A DNA stretch of 5,118 bases from assembly GCA_900313295.1 (NCBI GenBank), contig OMQS01000019.1:1-5118 (forward strand), read 5' to 3'. Below the pieces are notes generated by a model. That model saw nothing but the letters and a program-made list of their open reading frames with translations. It had not been told where the DNA came from and did no database searches. Below, in pieces: positions 1-4,528 of the stretch (the first letter of the stretch is position 1; each line of letters starts with the position of its first letter). The stretch comes from an uncultured Eubacteriales bacterium (lineage in GTDB: Bacteria; Bacillota; Clostridia; Oscillospirales; Oscillospiraceae). A program made the position numbers and the translations under genes.

Positions 1-302
1 AAAATGGCCTTGCAGGCCGCCATGCCCTTGCCCGTGTTGTAGCAGAACATCCGCGTGCCCATGACGCTGCCGTTAAAGGCGTTGGTGTGGATGGGAACGT
101 GCAGCTCCGCGCCGAAGGCGGTGGACTCGCTGCACTTCTGCTGCATGGAGATCATGTGACCGACCTTGACGCTTACGCCGCTGCGCTCCAATGCCGCACG
201 GCACGCCTCGGCGATGCGGCCGCACTGCTCGGCCTCGTTGGTGCTGCCGTAGGCGTAGCGGTTCTCCGTCTGGTTGCTGGGGGACAGATAGACCTTAGGC
301 AT
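1..302 (-). CDS. N-acetylmuramoyl-L-alanine amidase (Amidase_3-like), phage endolysin type, 3' end cut by window
   Basis: Only the first 100 residues are present; the frame is open to the left edge. The protein starts MPKVYLSPSNQTENRYAYG and carries a TNE segment near residues 21-23 and an IHTNA motif at 71-75. These match the first strand, the zinc-ligand Glu and the zinc-ligand His (SIHANA-like) of zinc amidases that cut the bond between N-acetylmuramic acid and L-Ala in peptidoglycan. The usual first-ligand motif (DPGHGG-like) is replaced by SPSNQ, a variant I associate with endolysins of clostridial phages. The ATG at 302 is supported by AAGGAGG at 312-318, nine bases upstream, lying inside the end of the holin gene, with which it overlaps by 8 nt. 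There is no signal peptide, as expected for an enzyme released through a holin. Catalytic C-terminal residues and any cell-wall-binding domain lie outside the window, so activity cannot be judged. Confidence 0.88.
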   Translation of the reverse strand, partial: MPKVYLSPSNQTENRYAYGSTNEAEQCGRIAEACRAALERSGVSVKVGHMISMQQKCSESTAFGAELHVPIHTNAFNGSVMGTRMFCYNTGKGMAACKAI

Positions 303-516
303 TGCCGCCGTCCTCCTTATTATAATTATAAGTGGCCGCAGAGATGCACAGCACGGCGCCCAGGAAGGTGTCCGCGGCGGTGATGGTGGTGACGACCTCG
401 TTGGCATACGGCCACGCCCACACGGCGGACAGCGCCTTATACAGCGTGGCCATGGCGGGCAGCACGATGATGACCACCCACTTGAGAATGTCGTACAGTT
501 TATTGGAAATTTTCAT
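295..516 (-). CDS. Phage holin, two-helix, Dp-1-like
   Basis: This 73-residue protein has a short charged N-terminus (MKISNKLYDILKW), a hydrophobic helix at about 11-32, a turn around WPYANE, a second helix at about 41-60, and a polar tail (YNYNKEDGGNA). Size, topology and the phrases KISNKxYDxLKW and VTTITAxDTFLG resemble the small Firmicutes phage holins related to phage Dp-1. Such proteins oligomerise in the cytoplasmic membrane and open holes that let the endolysin reach peptidoglycan. The start at 516 has AAAGGAGA at 522-529 at good spacing. The gene lies 19 nt after the XhlA-like gene, and its last codons contain the ribosome site and start of the amidase, so the two are probably translated together. 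Family membership is from pattern recognition; the role is strengthened by the neighbouring amidase. Confidence 0.85.
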   Translation of the reverse strand: MKISNKLYDILKWVVIIVLPAMATLYKALSAVWAWPYANEVVTTITAADTFLGAVLCISAATYNYNKEDGGNA

Positions 517-535
517 AAGCTTCTCCTTTCTTTAT

Positions 536-799
536 TTACGCATGATGATTCTGACTGCTCTCCAGATCGGCGATCCGGTGGTTGAGCACCTTCACTTGCT
601 CCTCCAGAACCGGCACGCGACGGGCAAAGTTGTTGTGCTCCCACACCTCGCGGGTCAGCTCCTCCAGCTTCGTGTCGGTGACGGCCTGCTGCTTTTCCAG
701 CTTGGCCTCCACATCTTTGGTGGTCTTGTTGCTGGTGACGATCACCCCCAGCAGCGACAGGCCGCCGGTGATGAGCGCCACGATAATGGTTTCCGTCAT
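536..799 (-). CDS. XhlA-like small membrane protein with coiled coil (phage lysis module)
   Basis: This 87-residue protein has one N-terminal membrane helix (about residues 4-22, TIIVALITGGLSLLGVIVT). A long charged amphipathic region follows (about 26-82) with regularly spaced Leu/Val, typical of a coiled coil. The arrangement resembles the haemolysin XhlA type of accessory lysis protein found just before the holin in many Firmicutes phages; XhlA-type proteins are reported to work with the holin at the membrane. It is the first gene of the leftward cassette. The ATG at 799 follows AAGGAGG (809-815) by nine bases. Another minus-strand frame across 513-824 lacks sensible composition and is a shadow. 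The precise family name is less certain than the presence of a real gene. Confidence 0.8.
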   Translation of the reverse strand: MTETIIVALITGGLSLLGVIVTSNKTTKDVEAKLEKQQAVTDTKLEELTREVWEHNNFARRVPVLEEQVKVLNHRIADLESSQNHHA

Positions 800-1036
800 T
801 TTTCTCCCCCTCCTTCTTGTCCATATTCTTTTGTTCGCGCCCCCCGCCGAAGCCGCAGGTACAGCTCCCCTCTCGGTCGCCCTTCTCCCATTAATAATAT
901 ATCTCCCGCTTCTTCAACCGGTGCCAAGCCGTTATGCGAAGGTTCCGGCAGGTGGGCGTCCCTCACAGGCCCCCTATGTGGGGCGCATTCGCTCGCGGAC
1001 GCGCGCCCCCGCCGCAAACAACGTTTTGCTGCCCAC
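796..1036 (-). other. Doubtful short or broken reading frames upstream of the lysis cassette
   Basis: A GTG at 1036 sits seven bases after a strong AAGGAGG (1044-1050) but opens a frame of only 20 codons, ending at TAG (974-976). A second frame runs to a TGA that overlaps the XhlA-like start as ATGA (796-799). Going upstream, that frame stays open to a TGA near 1042, but its only plausible start is a TTG at 1017 with no ribosome site. Its codons (many CGG, CGA, GGG, GGA, ATA) differ from those of the real genes here, and the product matches nothing I know. Two readings are possible: a small phage gene broken by a frameshift, or non-coding GC-rich DNA with a leftover ribosome site. The second seems somewhat more likely. 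Confidence 0.25.
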
Positions 1037-1134
1037 GCTCACGCCTCCTTTCTTTTTTATTTCACTTACCCCCCTGCCGATGCCGCAAATTGCAAGTTTG
1101 TTGCACGCCCCAGGGCAACATTTTCCATTTGTAT
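800..1134. other. Mostly non-coding region upstream of the lysis genes
   Basis: No convincing gene is seen on either strand. Positions 969-1009 are very GC-rich and contain two overlapping inverted repeats that share one arm: GCCCC/GGGGC (969-973 with 980-984) and GGGGCGC/GCGCCCC (980-986 with 1003-1009). Only one can form at a time. A further small inverted repeat TGTTGC/GCAACA spans 1099-1120. I could not find a good minus-strand promoter between the terminator at 1135-1163 and the lysis genes. Long plus-strand open frames across 332-1222 are mirror frames of the minus-strand genes. Confidence 0.5.
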
Positions 1135-1163
1135 AAAAAAAATTGCAGCCCTCTCAGGCTGCA
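1135..1163 (-). terminator. Rho-independent terminator, leftward, with no visible gene feeding it
   Basis: Read on the minus strand, a perfect 7-bp stem TGCAGCC/GGCTGCA with a 6-nt loop is followed by one A and eight T. The plus-strand side has no T run, so it works leftward only. No minus-strand gene lies to its right; the next gene there is on the plus strand. It would stop transcripts heading into the lysis cassette, or end a short RNA started near 1200-1260. Confidence 0.75.
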
Positions 1164-1236
1164 TCCCCTTACCGCGTGCTTTCCGAGCCGTTTCGACCCA
1201 AAAGCGAAAAAAAATTCTCTAATATTTTTATAATTT

Positions 1237-1245
1237 TGTTATAAT
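1237..1245 (+). promoter_or_regulatory. Possible upstream extended -10 promoter
   Basis: TGTTATAAT is a perfect extended -10 element (TG at 1237-1238, TATAAT at 1240-1245). No good -35 lies 16-18 bases upstream (CTCTAA-like sequence only). It could be a second, upstream promoter for the rightward operon. Such matches arise easily in AT-rich DNA, so confidence is low. Confidence 0.3.
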
Positions 1246-1273
1246 TCTACCCCTTTTCAAAAATGACAATACA

Positions 1274-1313
1274 AAAAATTAACGAAAAAATTATATATTT
1301 TTTGTTAATTTTT
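1274..1313. repeat. 40-bp AT-rich imperfect palindrome next to the transporter promoter
   Basis: Outer arms AAAAATTAAC (1274-1283) and GTTAATTTTT (1304-1313) are perfect inverted copies. The symmetry continues inward through one G-T position and five more A-T pairs to 1289/1298, giving 16-base arms round an 8-base centre. It ends four bases before the -35 box at 1318. A and T tracts centred near 1275, 1287, 1300 and 1311 are spaced roughly one helical turn apart, which suggests curved DNA or an UP element. It may instead be an operator for a dimeric regulator. The symmetry is seen directly; the role is inferred. Confidence 0.6.
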
Positions 1314-1317
1314 ACGC

Positions 1318-1346
1318 TTGAAACCCTTTGCGAATGGGTCTATAAT
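1318..1346 (+). promoter_or_regulatory. Sigma-A type promoter for the CxxC protein-cstA operon
   Basis: TTGAAA (1318-1323), a 17-base spacer and a perfect TATAAT (1341-1346) form a near-consensus housekeeping promoter. Transcription should begin around 1353, leaving a leader of about 150 nt before the first gene. The adjoining AT-rich palindrome could raise or control its activity. No other plus-strand promoter of this quality is seen near the operon. Confidence 0.85.
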
Positions 1347-1352
1347 CCAAGC

Positions 1353-1502
1353 ATATTTCAGGGGGATTTGTTATCTCATGAAGGGATTTTGTTGGCATTT
1401 TTCTCTTTATTAGGAAATTTTTGGCCATTTTTGCCCCTGTATTAGCCGCTTTAATATGAGGTATTAGTAATTTGCAGATACAGCTGAGCAGGAGGTGGAA
1501 CT
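1353..1502 (+). promoter_or_regulatory. Long 5' leader of the cstA operon, no recognised riboswitch
   Basis: About 150 nt separate the predicted transcription start from the first gene. The leader holds a long-range inverted repeat CAGGGG/CCCCTG (1359-1364 with 1434-1439), a second CTGTAT/ATACAG (1437-1442 with 1478-1483) sharing bases with it, and near-repeats of GGGATTTTGTT. An 11-codon frame (1378-1413, MKGFCWHFSLY) has a weak G-rich ribosome site. None of this matches a riboswitch class I know. A 60-codon frame across 1263-1445 begins upstream of the promoter with no ribosome site and is not called as a gene. Confidence 0.4.
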
Positions 1503-2051
1503 ATGCAGACCATGACACGAGCCGAGGCTGTGGACAAGCTGATGGGTCGCTACGCCGGTTATTTTGACATTTCTCCCGCAGAGGAGGAGCAGGTGCCACT
1601 GGTGGCCACCTGCGATTTCCACGCCCTTTCCGAAAAATATGTGCTCAGCCGCAAGGCAAAGCTCTGGGAAGCCAGCAGCCACGAATATGTGTACCTGTTT
1701 TCCGTGCCGCACCTGACGGAGGAAATATACAACTCCTGTCGGGACTATGCCTATGAGCACGGCATGGCCAAAGTGGAGCCGGGTCCCACACATATGTACA
1801 GCTACATTACCGCCATGTTCCTGTGCGACAGCTGCGACGAGGCAGCGAAAAAAGCTCTGCGGAAATGCCGCATCTACAAGAGCTTCAAAATGGCCTACTG
1901 GGGATGGATGGACTTCCACTCGGGTCTGGCGGTGCTGGAGGACGGAAAGGCTTTTTCCAACGCCAGCGGGAGAAGTGCAGCACAGCTGTTGAAAAAAACG
2001 CTGTTTTGTAAAGCCAAGAAAAAGACGTTAGGAAAGGAGAAAACTTTATGA
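1503..2051 (+). CDS. Conserved-type CxxC protein of unknown function, coupled to CstA
   Basis: This 182-residue protein appears soluble, with no signal peptide or membrane helix. Visible features are C37 and H40 (ATCDFH), aromatic-rich stretches (EYVYLFS, residues 61-67; YWGWMDFH, 132-139), a CDSC motif at 108-111 soon followed by C122, and a basic, Lys-rich C-terminus from about 163. The Cys/His set could bind a metal or form a redox pair, but I cannot assign a fold. I believe similar unnamed proteins occur beside cstA in other Clostridia; this is from memory and unverified. The start at 1503 has AGGAGGTG at 1490-1497 at ideal spacing; the Met at codon 4 is a weaker alternative. The gene ends in ATGA overlapping the cstA start, so translation is coupled. 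It may be an accessory, assembly or regulatory factor for the transporter. Being the first gene behind the promoter, it should be made in similar amounts. Confidence 0.85.
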   Translation: MQTMTRAEAVDKLMGRYAGYFDISPAEEEQVPLVATCDFHALSEKYVLSRKAKLWEASSHEYVYLFSVPHLTEEIYNSCRDYAYEHGMAKVEPGPTHMYSYITAMFLCDSCDEAAKKALRKCRIYKSFKMAYWGWMDFHSGLAVLEDGKAFSNASGRSAAQLLKKTLFCKAKKKTLGKEKTL

Positions 2052-3778
2052 ATGCTGCATTGTTTTTAATCATTGGCATTGCCGTTCTGGTCGTAGGTTA
2101 TATTTTCTACGGCGGTTGGCTGGCCAAGAAGTGGGGCATCGACAACAGCCGTGTGACCCCCGCTCATGAATTTGAAGACGGCCAGGACTACTGTCCTGCC
2201 AAGGGCCCCGTGCTGATGGGGCATCACTTCTCGTCCATCGCCGGTGCCGGCCCCATCAACGGCCCTATTCAGGCCGCTGTGTTCGGCTGGGTGCCCGTGA
2301 TGCTGTGGGTGCTCATCGGCGGCATCTTCTTCGGCGGTGTCCATGACTTCGGTGCCCTGTTCGCCTCCATTCGCCACAAAGGTCAGTCCATCGGCGAGGT
2401 CATCGGCGACGCCATCGGCTCCAAGGCCAAGAAGCTGTTCATCATCTTCTCCTATCTGACCCTGATCCTGGTGGTGGCCGCTTTCGCATCCATCGTTGCC
2501 AACACCTTCAAGGCCACTTACACGGAGACCGGTGCCATCAACTATGAGGCTTCCGCTGCCAACGCTTCCACCGCTATCATCTCCATCATGTTCATCCTGA
2601 TGGCCATTCTGTTCGGCTTCTTCGTATATCGCCGCAACGCTCCTCTGGGCATTGCCACCATCATCGGCGTCATCGGTATCGCCGCGTGCATGTACATCGG
2701 CCTGAACTGGCACCCCATCTACCTGAGCTACAACGTATGGATGATTATCGTTGGCCTGTATATCGCTGTTGCCTCCGTCACCCCCGTGTGGATCCTGCTG
2801 CAGCCCCGTGACTACCTCAGCTCCTTCCTGCTGTACGGCATGATCATTCTGGCCATTGTCGGCATTATCGGCGCCCACCCCACGGTGGATATGCCCGCCT
2901 TTACCGGCTTCTATGATAATCTGAAACCCAGCGGCACTTCTCTGGGTTACTTGTTCCCCGCTCTGTTCGTGACCATCGCCTGCGGCGCCGTGTCCGGCTT
3001 CCACTCTCTGGTTGGCTCCGGCACCACCGCCAAGCAGCTGGATCAGGAAAAGGACGCCAAGCCCATCGCCTACGGCGGTATGCTTATCGAGTGCGCTCTG
3101 GCTCTGATTTCCGTGTGTGCCGTTGGTTACATCTGGGCGCAGTATAAGTCCGGTGAGACTACGACTCCCACTGTGGTGTTTGCCACCGGTCTTGCCTCCA
3201 TGTTCTCCAAGGTGTTCGGCGACGGCTGCTATAACGTGGTGTACTCCATGCTGATCCTGGCCGTTTCCGCTTTCTGCCTGACCTCTGTGGATACCGCCAC
3301 CCGTCTGGCTCGGTATATGTTCCAGGAGCTTTTCACCCCCGTCGGACAGGATTCCAAGAGCCTCACCGGCTGGCGCAAGGTCATCACCAACCCCTATGTA
3401 GCTACCGTCATCACCGTGGTGGCCGGCGTGGCGCTGGGTCTTACTGGCTATGCCAAGATCTGGGCTCTGTTCGGCGCTGCCAACCAGCTGCTGGCTGCTC
3501 TGGGTCTGCTGGCCGTGTGCTGCTGGCTGGGTAAGATCGGCCGCAACAACAAGATGTTCTACTTCCCCATGTTCTTCATGCTGGTGGTGACTCTGACCTC
3601 CCTGGCCTTCACCATTAAGACCCAGATCACCGGCATCATTGCCGGCGGCGAAGGCGTGGCGTGGTTCTACATCCGCGGCATCATCGGCGTGCTGCTGGTG
3701 ATCCTGGCCATCGACCTGGTGGTCGAGGGCGTCAAGGCTCTGTCTGCTCAGAAGAAGCAGCGGGCTTCGGCACAGTAA
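2048..3778 (+). CDS. cstA: CstA-family carbon starvation protein / pyruvate-type transporter
   Basis: This 576-residue, highly hydrophobic protein has many membrane helices from residue 4 onward. Family signatures are clear: GHHFSSIAGAGPINGP (58-73), the GGVHDFGALFASIRHKGQSIGE block (96-117), SGFHSLVGSGTTAKQL (316-331), the SVDTATRLARYMFQE block (413-427) and IWALFGAANQLLAALGL (471-487). Family members in E. coli (CstA, BtsT) take up pyruvate with protons, and peptide uptake has been linked to CstA elsewhere, so pyruvate is the leading but unproven substrate. At 576 residues it is the shorter form, against about 700 in E. coli. The ATG at 2048 overlaps the upstream stop as ATGA and has AAAGGAG at 2033-2039. 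The gene is intact and followed by a strong terminator. Control probably acts at the promoter at 1318-1346 and its leader; no histidine-kinase or LytTR regulator genes are present here. Confidence 0.95.
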   Translation: MNAALFLIIGIAVLVVGYIFYGGWLAKKWGIDNSRVTPAHEFEDGQDYCPAKGPVLMGHHFSSIAGAGPINGPIQAAVFGWVPVMLWVLIGGIFFGGVHDFGALFASIRHKGQSIGEVIGDAIGSKAKKLFIIFSYLTLILVVAAFASIVANTFKATYTETGAINYEASAANASTAIISIMFILMAILFGFFVYRRNAPLGIATIIGVIGIAACMYIGLNWHPIYLSYNVWMIIVGLYIAVASVTPVWILLQPRDYLSSFLLYGMIILAIVGIIGAHPTVDMPAFTGFYDNLKPSGTSLGYLFPALFVTIACGAVSGFHSLVGSGTTAKQLDQEKDAKPIAYGGMLIECALALISVCAVGYIWAQYKSGETTTPTVVFATGLASMFSKVFGDGCYNVVYSMLILAVSAFCLTSVDTATRLARYMFQELFTPVGQDSKSLTGWRKVITNPYVATVITVVAGVALGLTGYAKIWALFGAANQLLAALGLLAVCCWLGKIGRNNKMFYFPMFFMLVVTLTSLAFTIKTQITGIIAGGEGVAWFYIRGIIGVLLVILAIDLVVEGVKALSAQKKQRASAQ

Positions 3779-3816
3779 AATTGCCTTCCTATTTCTTTTC
3801 CATATTCCTCAAATAG

Positions 3817-3859
3817 CAAACAGGGACAGCCTATAGGCTGTCCCTGTTTGTGTTCTTTT
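3817..3859 (+). terminator. Rho-independent terminator after cstA
   Basis: A perfect 15-bp inverted repeat, CAAACAGGGACAGCC (3817-3831) and its complement (3836-3850), surrounds a TATA loop. The T-rich tract TGTTCTTTT follows. It lies 38 bases after the cstA stop and separates the transporter operon from the sigma-factor operon. The opposite strand has no clear T run, so it is mainly rightward. Confidence 0.93.
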
Positions 3860-3875
3860 CGTCCACATAAAAATA

Positions 3876-3884
3876 TGCTATACT
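3876..3884 (+). promoter_or_regulatory. Likely extended -10 promoter of the sigma-factor operon
   Basis: TGCTATACT is an extended -10 (TG at 3876-3877, TATACT at 3879-3884). The -35 at 17-base spacing (3856-3861, TTTTCG) is weak and falls in the T tract of the preceding terminator. Transcription would start near 3891, leaving about 77 nt of leader. A separate TGTAAC at 3896-3901 resembles some ECF -35 boxes, so self-regulation is possible, but no matching -10 is clear. Confidence 0.5.
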
Positions 3885-3927
3885 TCCTATAAAAATGTAA
3901 CCTCCGACATCCAAAAGTTGCTTATAG

Positions 3928-3947
3928 AGGTGAAGAGCCTTCAACCT
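3928..3947 (+). promoter_or_regulatory. Small leader hairpin before the sigma-factor ribosome site
   Basis: AGGTGAAG (3928-3935) can pair with CTTC-A-ACCT (3939-3947) as an 8-bp stem with one bulged A and a 3-nt loop. It ends about seven bases before the G-rich ribosome site. It may affect translation or RNA stability; this is inferred from base pairing alone. Confidence 0.35.
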
Positions 3948-3967
3948 GTAAACGGGGGGTGATCTGC

Positions 3968-4528
3968 TTGAAAGATGCCCAAATCGTAGCGCTGTATCTT
4001 TCCCGCAGCGAGGACGCCATCCAATGCACCGCCGAAAAGTACGGCGCCCGCCTGCAAAGCCTGTCTTTCGGCATCGTGCAGGATGCACAGACCGCCGAGG
4101 AGTGCGAAAACGACACCTATCTGGAGGCGTGGAACCGCATCCCGCCCCACGAGCCGGCGGACTATTTCTACGCCTTTCTCGCCCGCATCACCCGCAATCT
4201 CTCCCTCAACCGCTGCCGCGAGCGCAGCCGCCTGAAGCGGCAGGGGCACATCTGCCGGCTCACCTCGGAGCTGGAGCAGTGTCTCCCCGCTCCGGACAAC
4301 GCTGCCGGACGCATGGATGATCTGGCCTTCAGCCAGGTCATCAACGGTTTTCTCGCCGCGCTCCCCTCGGAAAAACGCATTATTTTTCTGCGGCGGTACT
4401 GGTATCTGGACTCCGTGGCAGACATCGCAAATCGCTGCGGCCTGAGCCGGAGCAAGGTGAAAACCACCCTCTACCGCTGTCGGGAGCAGCTGCGCAGCTA
4501 TTTGGAAAAGGAGGGCTACCCCTTATGA
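3968..4528 (+). CDS. ECF-like sigma-70 family RNA polymerase sigma factor
   Basis: With a TTG start at 3968 the product is 186 residues. Region 2 covers about residues 22-92, with the AEECENDTYLEAWNRIPP helix (44-60) and FLARITRNLSLNR (70-82). A linker follows. Region 4 covers about 122-180, where LPSEKRIIFLRRYWYLDSV precedes a helix-turn-helix (ADIANRCGLSRSKVKTTLYR, 151-170) that would read the -35 element. There is no region 3, as in ECF factors. I prefer TTG over the in-frame GTG at 3959. GGGGGGTGATC (3954-3964) matches the extended anti-Shine-Dalgarno complement and is well spaced for 3968 but overlaps 3959, and the resulting N-terminus MKDAQIVALYLSRSEDAI fits relatives I know. The gene overlaps the membrane protein by ATGA, pointing to a sigma/anti-sigma pair. 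Target genes are unknown, and its own promoter might be one. Confidence 0.92.
   Translation: MKDAQIVALYLSRSEDAIQCTAEKYGARLQSLSFGIVQDAQTAEECENDTYLEAWNRIPPHEPADYFYAFLARITRNLSLNRCRERSRLKRQGHICRLTSELEQCLPAPDNAAGRMDDLAFSQVINGFLAALPSEKRIIFLRRYWYLDSVADIANRCGLSRSKVKTTLYRCREQLRSYLEKEGYPL

Noticed and set aside
332..1222. Long plus-strand open frame (296 codons) and the overlapping 582-1136 frame
   Set aside because: They lie opposite the holin and XhlA-like genes, have low-complexity, unlikely composition, and lack ribosome sites; they are mirror frames of GC-rich minus-strand genes.
1319..1332. cre-like catabolite control site TGAAACCCTTTGCG
   Set aside because: It lacks the central CG and the terminal CA of the consensus; the match is too poor to call.
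1263..1445. 60-codon hydrophobic plus-strand frame
   Set aside because: It starts upstream of the main promoter, runs through its -35 and -10 boxes, has no ribosome site and its hydrophobic residues follow from T-rich DNA.
1464..1919. 151-codon minus-strand frame opposite the CxxC gene
   Set aside because: The plus-strand gene has an ideal ribosome site and ATGA coupling to cstA; the minus frame has no ribosome site or recognisable product.
2066..3004. 312-codon minus-strand open frame inside cstA
   Set aside because: The product is rich in Gly, Asp, His and Gln in the pattern expected opposite a membrane-protein gene; the plus strand clearly encodes CstA.
3941..4467. Several minus-strand and alternate-frame open frames across the sigma gene
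   Set aside because: They are shadows of the GC-rich sigma factor gene, which has clear region 2 and region 4 signatures.
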